Notes: generated from the sequence alone by a model not told the origin. A stretch of 11,939 bases of DNA from Burkholderiales bacterium (GCA_919902965.1 CAKKSJ010000348.1:1-11939), one strand, 5' to 3'. Positions 1 to 7,853 are shown, numbered from the stretch's first letter. Program-made: numbers and translations.

Positions 1-2
1 AC

Positions 3-878
3 CACGCGCGCGAGGCGCTGGCCGCGCTCGATCACCTGGTGGTGCAGGATATTTTCCTCACCGAGACCGCCTATCTCGCCGACGTGGTGCTGCCCGCGAC
101 CGCCTGGCCCGAGAAAGACGGCACCGTCACCAATACCGATCGCATGGTGCAGCTCGGGCGCAAAGCGATCGAGCCGCCGGGCGCAGCGAAGGACGATTTG
201 TGGATCATCCAGGAAATCGCCAAACGCATGGGCCTGGCGTGGAACTATGCCCACGTATCCGAGGTGTTCGCCGAGATGCGCGCAGGCATGGATACCATCA
301 GCGGAATTACCTGGGAACGCCTGCAACGCGATTCCGCCGTGACCTACCCGTGCGAGGCAGAGGGCGACCCCGGGCAGCCGGTGGTATTCACCGAACATTT
401 TCCAACCGCAACCGGCCGCGCCAGGTTCGTCCCTGCGGACCTGATTTCCGCGGACGAGCAGCCGGACAAAAACTATCCCATGGTGCTGATCACCGGGCGC
501 CAGCTGGAACACTGGCACACGGGCGCCATGACGCGTCGCGCCGGCGTGCTCGATGCGATCGAGCCTGAGCCGATGGCGTCGTTTCATCCGCTCGACCTCG
601 ACAGCTTCGGCGTGAACTCGGGTGAAGTCGTGACCGTGGCCTCGCGCCGCGGTTCGATCTCGCTCTATGCGCGCGCCGATGCCGGCACCCCCAGGGGCGC
701 GGTGTTCATTCCGTTTTGCTACTACGAAGCTGCGGCGAACAAACTTACCAATCCGGCGCTGGACCCGTTCGGCAAGATACCGGAATTCAAATATTGCGCA
801 GTGAAAGTGACCAAAGGCGGGCCGGTGCCGGTGCACTCGAGCTTCGGTGGCGGGCAGACCTTATCCACCGCGTATTGA
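3..878 (+). CDS. Formate dehydrogenase alpha subunit, C-terminal part (5' end outside window)
   Basis: Molybdopterin-dependent formate dehydrogenase catalytic subunit, oxidising formate to CO2; about 291 residues are visible. The frame is open from the window edge, so the GTG at 39 is internal, not a start. Family-typical segments are VVQDIFLTETAYLADVVLPA, then EKDGTVTNTDR, then a C-terminal molybdopterin-dinucleotide-binding domain beginning near YPMVLITGRQLEHWHTG and running through NKLTNPALDPFGKIPEFKYC. These match FdsA/FdhF-type soluble alpha subunits. The catalytic Cys/Sec, the cofactor-proximal N-terminal half and any ferredoxin-like extension lie upstream and cannot be judged. No fdsC or fdsD gene follows; a hairpin-rich gap does. 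The next gene uses the same substrate, formate, through the folate route. Assignment to the family is firm; the exact subtype (fds, fdh, fdw) is not decided. Confidence 0.9.
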   Translation, partial: HAREALAALDHLVVQDIFLTETAYLADVVLPATAWPEKDGTVTNTDRMVQLGRKAIEPPGAAKDDLWIIQEIAKRMGLAWNYAHVSEVFAEMRAGMDTISGITWERLQRDSAVTYPCEAEGDPGQPVVFTEHFPTATGRARFVPADLISADEQPDKNYPMVLITGRQLEHWHTGAMTRRAGVLDAIEPEPMASFHPLDLDSFGVNSGEVVTVASRRGSISLYARADAGTPRGAVFIPFCYYEAAANKLTNPALDPFGKIPEFKYCAVKVTKGGPVPVHSSFGGGQTLSTAY

Positions 879-930
879 GTACTGTCGCCCGCCTATGTTG
901 GCGGCGCGGGCATTGCGCGCTCTGCGCGCC

Positions 931-981
931 AACCTTGTTTTCTGCGCGGATGAAAAGCGCATCCGCACAGAAAACAAGGTT
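931..981. repeat. Inverted repeat with 22-bp arms, 7-nt loop
   Basis: The left arm at 931-952 pairs with 960-981 with a single mismatch (C945 against A967); the loop is AAAAGCG. The outer 14 bp (AACCTTGTTTTCTG and its complement) are perfect. The loop-proximal part reads GCGGATG/CATCCGC. A shorter hairpin, GCGCGC-TCT-GCGCGC at 915-929, abuts it on the left. Confidence 0.9.
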
Positions 982-1017
982 ACGGATTAAAACAAGGACA
1001 GCGCGGGGGGTATCCAA

Positions 1018-1068
1018 GATCGCCGATTGGGCGCGGATGTGCTGTTCATCCGTGCCCAATCGGTGATC
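1018..1068. repeat. Second inverted repeat with 22-bp arms, 7-nt loop
   Basis: The arm 1018-1039 pairs with 1047-1068 with two mismatches, and the loop is TGCTGTT. Arm length, loop length and loop-proximal CGGATG/CATCCG are the same as in the repeat at 931-981, but the outer arm (GATCNCCGATTGGGC) is unrelated in sequence. The two therefore share an architecture and a core, not a simple duplication. Confidence 0.88.
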
Positions 1069-1069
1069 C

Positions 1070-1124
1070 GCGCGGACGGGACGCCGTCCGCGCAAGTGCG
1101 GACGATTTTTCGTCCGCGCAACTT
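1070..1124. repeat. Two adjoining CGGACG/CGTCCG hairpins
   Basis: The first hairpin is a perfect 10-bp stem, 1070-1079 with 1084-1093, loop GACG. The second is GCGGACG (1098-1104) with CGTCCGC (1111-1117) around the loop ATTTTT. It extends to AAGT/ACTT (1094-1097 with 1121-1124) past a 3-nt bulge. Their cores differ from those at 931-981 and 1018-1068 by a paired change (GGATG/CATCC to GGACG/CGTCC), as expected if the palindromes are maintained as a family. Confidence 0.8.
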
Positions 1125-1172
1125 CGCGGCTTCGCAGGAAAGGGAAGCCCGCACGCCCCGCTTCTACGATTC

Positions 1173-1214
1173 TTGACTTTCATCAAGGCTGCGATTCGCA
1201 CGCCTGCCTATATT
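1173..1214 (+). promoter_or_regulatory. FNR/ANR-type box and -10 element upstream of fhs
   Basis: TTGAC-TTTC-ATCAA at 1173-1186 matches the FNR-family consensus TTGAT-N4-ATCAA at 9 of 10 positions. TATATT at 1209-1214 is a good -10 hexamer. If transcription starts 7 nt after the -10 (G1221), the box centre falls at -41.5, the classical class II activator position. The predicted leader is about 31 nt and carries GGAGA at 1242-1246 before the ATG at 1252. The box and hexamer are read directly; activator binding is inferred. Confidence 0.65.
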
Positions 1215-1251
1215 GCCGTAGATCACTGCGAACACGACAACGGAGACCATC

Positions 1252-2922
1252 ATGCCATCGGATATCGACATCGCCCAGAAGGCAACAATGCAGCGCATTC
1301 CCAAGCTGGCCGCTGAAAAACTGGGCATCGCCGAAAATCACCTCGTACCCTACGGTCATTACAAGGCAAAGGTTTCTCTCGAATATGTCGACAGCCTGAA
1401 GGGCAAGCCCGATGGCAAGCTGATCCTGGTCACGGCGATGACGCCGACCCCGGCCGGCGAGGGCAAAACCACCACGACAGTGGGCCTGGGCGACGCGCTC
1501 AATCAAATCGGCAAGAAAGCGATGATCTGCCTGCGCGAGCCCTCGCTCGGCCCGGTGTTCGGCATGAAGGGCGGCGCCGCCGGCGGCGGTTACGCCCAGG
1601 TGGTGCCAATGGAAGACATCAACCTGCATTTCACCGGAGATTTTTCCGCTATCGGGCTGGCCAACAACCTGTTGGCTGCGCTGCTGGACAACCATATCCA
1701 TCACGGCAACGAACTTGGCATCGACGTGCGCCGCATCGCCTGGAAGCGCGTGGTGGACATGAACGACCGTGCGTTGCGCGACATCGTCGTGTCCCTGGGT
1801 GGTCCGGGCAACGGCTATCCGCGCCAGGACGGATTCGATATCGTCGTTGCGTCGGAAGTGATGGCGATATTCTGCCTGGCGAATTCACTCGGGGATTTGA
1901 AAAATCGCCTGGGCAATATCGTGGTGGCGTACACGCGCGACCAGAAGCCGATCTATGCCCGCGACCTGAACGCACACGGCGCCATGACGGTGCTGCTGCG
2001 CGATGCGCTGGCGCCGAACCTGGTGCAGACGCTGGAGAACAGCCCGGCGTTTATACATGGCGGTCCGTTCGCGAACATTGCGCATGGCTGCAATTCGGTA
2101 ATCGCCACCAAGACGGCGCTGAAACTCGCCGACTACGTCGTGACCGAGGCCGGTTTCGGCGCGGACCTGGGCGCGGAGAAATTTATCGACATCAAATGCC
2201 GCAAGAGCGGTCTGCGCCCCTCTGCCACCGTGATCGTGGCCACGGTGCGCGCGATCAAGTTCCACGGCGGGGCGGACCTGAAGACCATCACGCAGGAGAA
2301 CCTGGCGGCGCTGGACAAAGGCCTGGTCAACTTGGAGCGCCATGTGGACAACGTGCAACGGGTGTACGGCATTCCCTGCGTGGTGTCGATCAATCACTTC
2401 ACCAGTGATACGGCCGCCGAGGTGGACATGCTCAAGGCGCGCATGGCCAAGCTGGGCGTCAAGGTGGTGTTGGCCACCCATTGGGCCGACGGCGGCAAAG
2501 GCGCAACCGAGCTGGCCAGGATGGTGGTGGAGATGTGTGAAAAGAAATCCAGTTTCAGCTTTGTCTACGAGGAAACAGACAGCCTGTGGGACAAAGTCAA
2601 CAAGATCGCGAAAAAGGTCTACCGCGCCGCCGAGGTCACCGCGGACGCGAAAGTGAGAAACCAGATCAAGAAACTGCAGGAAGACGGCTATGGTCACTAT
2701 CCGGTATGCGTGGCCAAGACGCAGTATTCTTTTTCCACTGATGCGCAACTGCGCGGCGCGCCCGACAACCACGTGATCAATATCCGCGAGGTACGGCTCG
2801 CAGCCGGCGCGGAGTTCGTGGTGATGGTATGCGGGGACATCATGACCATGCCGGGTTTGCCCAAGGTCCCCTCGGCCAACAAGATCGACCTTGTAGACGG
2901 CAAGGTGGTGGGGCTGTTCTAG
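1252..2922 (+). CDS. fhs: Formate-tetrahydrofolate ligase (10-formyl-THF synthetase)
   Basis: Cytoplasmic enzyme that joins formate and tetrahydrofolate using ATP to give 10-formyl-THF, the entry of formate into the C1-folate pool. The 556-residue length is normal for the bacterial monofunctional enzyme. Visible hallmarks are the P-loop TPTPAGEGKTT (residues 64-74), the LREPSLGPVFGMKGGAAGGG segment after it, FTGDFSAIGLANNLLAA, EAGFGADLGAEKFIDIKCR, and a C-terminal MTMPGLPKVPSANKIDL. The ATG at 1252 is preceded by GGAGA at good spacing and by a promoter with an FNR-type box. The upstream neighbour oxidises formate, so this locus offers two fates for formate: oxidation or assimilation. Fhs is reversible and can also recover ATP and formate from formyl-THF. 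No frameshift or unusual residue was seen. Confidence 0.98.
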   Translation: MPSDIDIAQKATMQRIPKLAAEKLGIAENHLVPYGHYKAKVSLEYVDSLKGKPDGKLILVTAMTPTPAGEGKTTTTVGLGDALNQIGKKAMICLREPSLGPVFGMKGGAAGGGYAQVVPMEDINLHFTGDFSAIGLANNLLAALLDNHIHHGNELGIDVRRIAWKRVVDMNDRALRDIVVSLGGPGNGYPRQDGFDIVVASEVMAIFCLANSLGDLKNRLGNIVVAYTRDQKPIYARDLNAHGAMTVLLRDALAPNLVQTLENSPAFIHGGPFANIAHGCNSVIATKTALKLADYVVTEAGFGADLGAEKFIDIKCRKSGLRPSATVIVATVRAIKFHGGADLKTITQENLAALDKGLVNLERHVDNVQRVYGIPCVVSINHFTSDTAAEVDMLKARMAKLGVKVVLATHWADGGKGATELARMVVEMCEKKSSFSFVYEETDSLWDKVNKIAKKVYRAAEVTADAKVRNQIKKLQEDGYGHYPVCVAKTQYSFSTDAQLRGAPDNHVINIREVRLAAGAEFVVMVCGDIMTMPGLPKVPSANKIDLVDGKVVGLF

Positions 2923-3088
2923 CCGGAATGCAGGGGCGGGGAAGGCGAGCGGAGGCTGGATCGGCGCCTGGCGCCAAGGCGGGAATCGCTCGCCTGCGCC
3001 GCAAGAAATTTCCCCTCGCCCCGCTTCGCCCCACACCGCTTGCCTATTGTAAGATAGCGCCTCTTTGGAGTAGGACGGTTCCCGCACC

Positions 3089-3823
3089 ATGGACTTTTCG
3101 ATACAGGAATTCTGGATTCCGCTGCTAAAGATCATCTGGATAAACATTGTTCTGTCCGGAGATAACGCAGTAGTGATCGCGCTGGCGGCGCGCTCGCTGC
3201 CGCCGCGGCAGCAGAAGCTGGCCGTGGCCTGGGGCAGCGGCGCGGCTGTGGCGATGCGTATCGTGCTTACCTTGTTTGCCGTGGCGCTGCTGCAATTGCC
3301 CTACCTGAAGCTGATCGGCGCCGTGCTGTTGCTGTGGATAGGGGTGCAGTTGCTGCTGCCGGAGGCGGGCGAGGAGAGCATCGATGGCCATGAGAACCTG
3401 ATGGCGGCGATAAAAACCATCCTTGTCGCGGATCTGGTGATGAGCCTGGACAATGTGATTGCGGTGGCCGCCGCGGCCGGTGACAATCTGACCCTGCTCA
3501 TACTCGGGCTGGCAATCAGTATTCCCATGGTGATTTTCGGCAGCACCTTGCTGATGAAAGTGATGGAGCGTTTTCCGATCATCATTACCGCGGGCGGGGC
3601 GCTGCTTGGATTCGTCGCGGGGGAAATGGCGGTGAGCGATCCGGCCTTGCGCGACTGGATGGGCGCTAATTTTCAGATGATTGACGCAAAGCCGGCGCTG
3701 GCCGGCATCCACCTGGACCTTATTGCCGGCCTGGCCGGCGCGCTGTTGGTGGTGCTGATCGGCAAGCGCCTCGCCCGCAGTCAGAGCGCCGCCGGCGGCG
3801 AGACGCAGGAGATCGGCAACTGA
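3089..3823 (+). CDS. TerC/YjbE-family integral membrane protein
   Basis: A 244-residue polytopic membrane protein of the TerC family. Characterised relatives include manganese exporters and proteins implicated in tellurite resistance; a substrate cannot be assigned here. The two internal repeats typical of the family are clear, each with an acidic motif in a membrane helix: SGDNAVVIALA near residue 23 and SLDNVIAVA near 118. About six or seven hydrophobic segments are visible. The ATG at 3089 follows GGAGTAGGA at 3067-3075, a rather long 13-nt spacing. The gene lies 166 bp after fhs and has no obvious link to formate chemistry. The 5' leader was examined for a manganese (yybP-ykoY) riboswitch and does not fit one. 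The protein ends in a short polar tail. Confidence 0.88.
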   Translation: MDFSIQEFWIPLLKIIWINIVLSGDNAVVIALAARSLPPRQQKLAVAWGSGAAVAMRIVLTLFAVALLQLPYLKLIGAVLLLWIGVQLLLPEAGEESIDGHENLMAAIKTILVADLVMSLDNVIAVAAAAGDNLTLLILGLAISIPMVIFGSTLLMKVMERFPIIITAGGALLGFVAGEMAVSDPALRDWMGANFQMIDAKPALAGIHLDLIAGLAGALLVVLIGKRLARSQSAAGGETQEIGN

Positions 3824-3855
3824 TATTATTTCTTTTTTTCGCTTGTTTCGGATTG

Positions 3856-3899
3856 TTGATCAAAATCAATGCCCCGATCAGCGGGTAAGGCGGTATGCT
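3856..3899 (+). promoter_or_regulatory. Perfect FNR/ANR-type box and -10 element upstream of tctC
   Basis: TTGAT-CAAA-ATCAA at 3856-3869 is an exact match to the FNR-family consensus. TATGCT at 3894-3899 is a plausible -10 hexamer ending 30 bp after the box, against 28 bp in the fhs promoter. This would place the box near -41.5 to -43.5. The predicted leader is about 120 nt, and GGAGGAGG at 4017-4024 is a strong Shine-Dalgarno sequence before the ATG at 4029. Confidence 0.65.
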
Positions 3900-4028
3900 G
3901 TCGCTGTAATCGAAAAAAAATGCCAGGTATGCCAGGTGGCAACGGGCACAAGAGGCATGTAAGCCGTCAATGAAGCGCGCAAGCGCCTGAAGGGCGGGAT
4001 TTCAATTGCTTTCACTGGAGGAGGAATC

Positions 4029-5042
4029 ATGAAAGTCTCAGCTATTTTCAAGAGCGTTCTGACGACGACGGCGGTGGCTGCGCTGTCTGCCATGGCCGTG
4101 CCCGCGCAAGCCTGGGAGCCGACCAAGAATGTGGAATTCATCATCCCTGCAGGCACCGGGGGCGGAGCCGATCAGATGGCGCGTGCGATCCAGGGGATCG
4201 TCGTCAAGCACAATCTGATGAAACAATCGATGGTGGTGATCAACAAGTCCGGCGGCGCCGGCGCCGAGGGCTTCCTTGACGTCAAGGGCGCGAAGGGCGA
4301 CCCGCACAAACTCATTATCACGCTGTCGAACCTGTTCACCACACCGCTCGCCACCGCCGTGCCGTTCAATTGGCGCGATTTGACCCCGGTCAAAATGATG
4401 GCGCTGGACGAGTTTGTGCTGTGGGTAAATGCCGAAACGCCCTACAAGAGCGCGAAGGAGTACGTCGATGCGGTGAAGAAGGCCGGCGCCAGCAAAATGA
4501 AAATGGGCGGTACCGGTTCGAAGCAGGAAGACCAGATTATCACGGCCGCGATCGAAAAGAAGACCGGAGCGAAGTTTATCTACGTCCCGTTCAAGGGCGG
4601 CGGCTCGGTGGCGGTGCAGTTGGTCGGCAAACACCTCGATTCGTCGGTCAACAACCCGATCGAGGCGGTGGCGCACTGGCGCGGCGGCAAACTGCGCCCG
4701 CTTTGCGTGTTCGACACCAAGCGCATGCCCTACAAGGAAAAGATGACGGACACCATGTCCTGGAACGACATCCCGACCTGCAAGGAGGGCGGGCTTGACG
4801 TCAACTACCTGATGTTGCGCGGTATCTTTATGGCAGGTGGCGTGTCCAAGGACCAGGTTGACTACTTCGTGAACCTCCTCAGGAAGGTGCGCGAGACCCC
4901 GGAGTGGACCGCGCTGATGAGCAAAGGCGCTTTCAACCAAATGAGCATCGAGGGCAAGGAGTACGCCGATTGGGTCGCCGCCGCCGAGGCCGAGCATGTT
5001 GCGCTTATGAAAGGCGCCGGATTCATGGCAGGCCAGAAGTAA
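4029..5042 (+). CDS. tctC: TctC/Bug-family periplasmic solute-binding protein
   Basis: Binding protein of a tripartite tricarboxylate transporter (TTT). It captures a carboxylate in the periplasm and hands it to TctAB. The 337-residue length is typical. An export signal is clear: positive start (MKVSAIFK), hydrophobic stretch, and cleavage after AQA at about residue 28. The mature protein opens with the family pattern W-x-P-x-K-x-(V)EFIIPAGTGGGADQMAR, where the glycine-rich loop binds a ligand carboxylate in known Bug structures. It heads a tctC-tctB-tctA operon behind an FNR-type box and has a very strong Shine-Dalgarno sequence, fitting the excess of binding protein over membrane parts. The ligand cannot be read from sequence. 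Neighbouring frc makes oxalate or a related small carboxylate a reasonable guess only. Confidence 0.93.
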   Translation: MKVSAIFKSVLTTTAVAALSAMAVPAQAWEPTKNVEFIIPAGTGGGADQMARAIQGIVVKHNLMKQSMVVINKSGGAGAEGFLDVKGAKGDPHKLIITLSNLFTTPLATAVPFNWRDLTPVKMMALDEFVLWVNAETPYKSAKEYVDAVKKAGASKMKMGGTGSKQEDQIITAAIEKKTGAKFIYVPFKGGGSVAVQLVGKHLDSSVNNPIEAVAHWRGGKLRPLCVFDTKRMPYKEKMTDTMSWNDIPTCKEGGLDVNYLMLRGIFMAGGVSKDQVDYFVNLLRKVRETPEWTALMSKGAFNQMSIEGKEYADWVAAAEAEHVALMKGAGFMAGQK

Positions 5043-5084
5043 TACCGGGTACAAACAGCTGCCAATAAGGAAGGACGAGCATCT

Positions 5085-5113
5085 GCGGCGCGCCGGCGGC
5101 ATCGGCGCGCCGC
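5085..5113 (+). repeat. Perfect 11-bp stem-loop between tctC and tctB
   Basis: GCGGCGCGCCG (5085-5095) pairs perfectly with 5103-5113 around a 7-nt loop, 43 nt after the tctC stop and ending 22 nt before the tctB start. There is no T-run. The likely role is protection of the tctC mRNA 3' end or partial attenuation, giving more binding protein than membrane subunits. Confidence 0.7.
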
Positions 5114-5135
5114 GTTCGCATCGGGAGGGGGATCG

Positions 5136-5639
5136 ATGTCTGAAGCAAACGATCAGCGCGCTGCGCTGAGCAATAAAACCGCCGAACTGTCGGTCGCCGC
5201 TTTCACATTTGCGCTTGGCGCGGTAGTGATTTACGACAGTTGGCGGCTCGGCGCGGGATGGGCGTCGGACGGTCCGCAGACCGGCTATTTTCCTTTCTAC
5301 GTTGGCATCATCATCTGCGTCGCGTCGCTGGTGAATTTCGTACATGCGCTGTCGATTTCCAGGAAAGACGGCGCATTCGTCGAGGTCGGGCAACTCAAAC
5401 TGGTGTTGAGCGTGCTGGTGCCGTCCTCGGTGTATGTCGTGCTGGTCGGCTTCCTCGGCATCTATGTGCCCTCGATCCTGTATATCGCGTTCTTCATGCG
5501 CTGGCTGGGCAGGTATGCCTGGTGGAAAGCGGCGCTTGTGAGTGTGGGCACCAGCGCCTTTTTTTATTGTGTATTCGAAATCTGGTTCCAGGTGGCGCTG
5601 CCCAAGGGCGTGGTCGAGTCCCTGCTCGGACTCGATTAG
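5136..5639 (+). CDS. tctB: TctB-family small membrane subunit
   Basis: The small, poorly conserved membrane subunit of the TTT carboxylate importer; it acts with TctA in the inner membrane. It has 167 residues with four or five hydrophobic segments (about 17-34, 52-72, 88-106, 108-122, 133-150). GPQTGYFPFYVG (46-57) is the G-x-x-P motif usually found just before the second helix of TctB proteins. The ATG at 5136 is preceded by a GGGAGGGGG Shine-Dalgarno sequence and a strong hairpin. The stop lies 18 nt before tctA. Identification relies on position, size and topology together, since sequence conservation in this family is low. Confidence 0.88.
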   Translation: MSEANDQRAALSNKTAELSVAAFTFALGAVVIYDSWRLGAGWASDGPQTGYFPFYVGIIICVASLVNFVHALSISRKDGAFVEVGQLKLVLSVLVPSSVYVVLVGFLGIYVPSILYIAFFMRWLGRYAWWKAALVSVGTSAFFYCVFEIWFQVALPKGVVESLLGLD

Positions 5640-5657
5640 GCGCTGCGAAGGACCATC

Positions 5658-7181
5658 ATGGACGCACTCAATTCCCTAATCGGCGGATTCGCCGTCGCGT
5701 TGTCCCTCACCAACATCGCTCTGATGTTCCTCGGGGTCATCCTCGGCGTCATTATCGGCGTGCTGCCCGGCCTGGGCGGCGCCAACGGGGTCGCAATCCT
5801 GCTGCCGCTCACTTTTTCGATGGCACAGACCCCCGGCGGGCAGACCTCGGCCATCATCCTGCTGTCCTGCATCTACTGGGGTGCCCTGTTCGGGGGCGCG
5901 ATCACCTCGATACTGTTCAACATTCCCGGCGAGCCCTGGTCGGTGGCGACCACTTTCGACGGCTATCCGCTGGCGCAGCAGGGGCGCGCCGGCACGGCAC
6001 TGACCGCGGCGTTCACCTCTTCGTTCATCGGTGCGGCCGTTGGCGTCATCGTGATCACCTTCCTGTCGCCGATTGTTGCGCAGTTTGCGCTCGAGTTCGG
6101 TCCGCCGGAATTCTTCTCGGTGTACCTGCTCACTTTCTGCGCCTTCATCGGCATGAGCAAGCAGGCGCCTTTCAAGACGCTGGTCTCGATGATGCTCGGC
6201 TTCGCGCTCGCCGCGGTGGGCACCGACACGGTGACCGGAACGCTGCGCATGACCTTCGGCACCGCCACACTGCTCACCGGCTTCGACTTCCTGATAGCGG
6301 TGATCGGCCTGTTCGGCATCGGTGAGATCCTGTTGACACTGGAAGAGGGCCTCGAGTTCAGGGGCGCTTCGGCGAAGATCAATCTCAGGGTGGTGGTCGA
6401 AACCTGGAAAGAGCTGCCGAAGTACTGGCTTACTTCCCTGCGCTCGGCCACCATCGGCTGCTTCATGGGCATCGTCCCGGGCGGAGCGACGCCGGCTTCG
6501 TTCATGGCCTACGGCGTGGCACGCCGCTTCTCCGAGACTGGCGACAAGTTCGGCGAGGGCGTGGTCGAGGGTGTGGTGGCGCCGGAGACCGCGGCGCACG
6601 CTGCGGGCACCTCGGCGCTGCTGCCCATGCTCACCCTGGGCGTACCGGGCTCGCCCACCGCGGCGGTGCTGCTCGGCGGCCTGCTGATCTGGGGACTTGA
6701 GCCGGGCCCGCTGCTGTTTGTCGAACAAAAGGAATTCGTCTGGGGCCTGATCGCCTCGATGTACCTCGGCAACATTGCCGGCCTGATTGTGGTGCTGACC
6801 TGTGTGCCGCTGTTCGCCGCAATCCTGAGGATTCCGTTTTCGGTGATCGCTCCGATCATTATCGTGATCTGCGCGATCGGGGCGTACACGGTGCACAACA
6901 CTACTTTCGACATCTACATGATGGTCGTGTTCGGCGTCATCGGCTATTTGTTCAAGAAACTCGACTACCCACTGGCACCGCTGGTGCTGGCGATTGTGCT
7001 GGGCGATCACGCGGAGGCCTCGTTCCGCCAGGCGATGCTCATGTCGCAGGGCGACATGCGCATCCTGTTCGAAAACTGGCTGGTCGGTTCGATTACGACC
7101 TTGGCCCTCGCGCTGCTGCTCTGGCCCATGCTCTCGACGCTGTGGGCGGGCACCAAGAAGTTTCTGGCCGGGAGAAGTTAG
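5658..7181 (+). CDS. tctA: TctA-family large transport subunit
   Basis: The main membrane channel of the TTT system, driven by an ion gradient rather than ATP. The 507-residue length is normal for TctA, with about twelve hydrophobic segments. The N-terminal half holds the conserved LPGLGGANGVAILLPLTF and GAITSILFNIPGEPWS-type motifs followed by TFDGYPLAQQGRAG. The second half repeats the glycine/proline-rich pattern as GIVPGGATPASFMAYGVARR and LPMLTLGVPGSPTAAVLLGG. The ATG at 5658 follows GAAGGA at 5645-5650. The reading frame is intact. It ends 37 bp before the convergent stop of the Crp/Fnr gene. Confidence 0.95.
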   Translation: MDALNSLIGGFAVALSLTNIALMFLGVILGVIIGVLPGLGGANGVAILLPLTFSMAQTPGGQTSAIILLSCIYWGALFGGAITSILFNIPGEPWSVATTFDGYPLAQQGRAGTALTAAFTSSFIGAAVGVIVITFLSPIVAQFALEFGPPEFFSVYLLTFCAFIGMSKQAPFKTLVSMMLGFALAAVGTDTVTGTLRMTFGTATLLTGFDFLIAVIGLFGIGEILLTLEEGLEFRGASAKINLRVVVETWKELPKYWLTSLRSATIGCFMGIVPGGATPASFMAYGVARRFSETGDKFGEGVVEGVVAPETAAHAAGTSALLPMLTLGVPGSPTAAVLLGGLLIWGLEPGPLLFVEQKEFVWGLIASMYLGNIAGLIVVLTCVPLFAAILRIPFSVIAPIIIVICAIGAYTVHNTTFDIYMMVVFGVIGYLFKKLDYPLAPLVLAIVLGDHAEASFRQAMLMSQGDMRILFENWLVGSITTLALALLLWPMLSTLWAGTKKFLAGRS

Positions 7182-7218
7182 CGGAGAGCGGGTCCGACAT
7201 CGCGTCGCGCGGTGCCGC

Positions 7219-7824
7219 TCAGGTTTTCTTCTGTTTCAGCCTGGATAGCGTCTCGGGCGTGAGGTTGAGATAAGACGCCAGTTCTTTCTTTGGTATGCGC
7301 GCGAGCAGTTCCGGGTGTTTGCGCTTGAAACGCGATAAGCGGCCGGGCGCGTCGAGCAGGTGCAGGGTGATGGTGTGCGCCATGACTTCTGACATCAGGC
7401 TCATGACCTCGTATTCGAAGCGGGCCTTGACGTCCGTGTGGCGCTCGAGAAAACCAACCCATTGCTGCATTGAAAGCTTGGCCACGCGCGCTTTGGTCAC
7501 CGCCACGATGCTGTAAGGCATGGGCGTGTGCAGGCGCCAGGCGGCGTAGGAGGTGTCCATATCGGTTTCCGCCGCAAAGCGCAGGATCATTTCCTTGCCT
7601 TTCGGGTCGCTGACCACGCGCTTGAGGATACCGTCGAGAATGAAGAACTGCTCCATGGCGCTATGGCCCTGGTTCACCAGCAGGTCGCCTTTGCCGAAAT
7701 CGGCGATCTCCAGCAACGGCTCTATGTCGACCCATGTCCGCGGCGGCATATCCTTGAGGACCAGGTTCTGCCCGAGTTGCAGGCGGAGCGTGTTGCGCTG
7801 TGGATGAGTATCGATGGAGGACAT
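7219..7824 (-). CDS. Crp/Fnr-family transcription regulator without Fe-S cysteines
   Basis: A 201-residue regulator: an N-terminal cyclic-nucleotide-binding-like beta-barrel (about 15-125, with FFILDGILKRVV at 60-71), a long dimer helix (about 130-158), and a C-terminal helix-turn-helix IPKKELASYLNLTPETLSRL (177-196). The recognition helix has E191-x-x-S194-R195, the spacing FNR uses to read TTGA half-sites. No cysteine is present, so it cannot hold the FNR [4Fe-4S] cluster; its ligand is unknown. The protein ends directly after the recognition helix and lacks the usual wing. An upstream in-frame ATG at 7869 would add 15 residues. The 7824 start was preferred because a good promoter (TTGACT, 17 bp, TATTAA) would start transcription near 7847, below the upstream ATG. 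Neither start has a convincing Shine-Dalgarno sequence. It probably controls its divergent neighbour frc and itself. Confidence 0.88.
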   Translation of the reverse strand: MSSIDTHPQRNTLRLQLGQNLVLKDMPPRTWVDIEPLLEIADFGKGDLLVNQGHSAMEQFFILDGILKRVVSDPKGKEMILRFAAETDMDTSYAAWRLHTPMPYSIVAVTKARVAKLSMQQWVGFLERHTDVKARFEYEVMSLMSEVMAHTITLHLLDAPGRLSRFKRKHPELLARIPKKELASYLNLTPETLSRLKQKKT

Positions 7825-7853
7825 AGCGTGGTCGGAGGGGATTCGAGCGCCAA

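Larger units (their letters stand above)
879..1172. other. Gene-free gap packed with stem-loops
   Basis: No coding frame here resembles a protein family; the open frames are low-complexity readings of palindromes. Between 915 and 1124 at least five stem-loops lie almost end to end, with one unstructured break at about 982-1017. The largest are listed separately. No stem is followed by a T-run, so none is a classical intrinsic terminator, although they may protect or end the dehydrogenase mRNA. Confidence 0.7.

Noticed and set aside
931..1068. Integron attC sites
   Set aside because: The palindromes do not begin and end with the RYYYAAC/GTTRRRY boxes, the arms are nearly perfect without the expected extrahelical bases, and no cassette-like genes are present.
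2923..3088. Manganese (yybP-ykoY) riboswitch before the TerC gene, suggested by GGAGTAG at 3067-3073
   Set aside because: The motif lies only about 15 nt before the start codon. There is no room for the rest of the aptamer, and no matching helices were found upstream.
1885..3147. Long open frame (420 codons) on the minus strand over fhs
   Set aside because: It is the antisense shadow of fhs in high-GC DNA; its translation is His/Arg/Gln-rich with no family motif. The same applies to minus-strand frames at 4038-5393, 5676-7010 and 8059-9108 and the plus-strand frame at 5240-6325.
3824..3855. Terminator after the TerC gene, suggested by the T-run at 3834-3839
   Set aside because: No stem immediately precedes the T-run; the nearest GC palindrome lies inside the coding end about 40 bp upstream.
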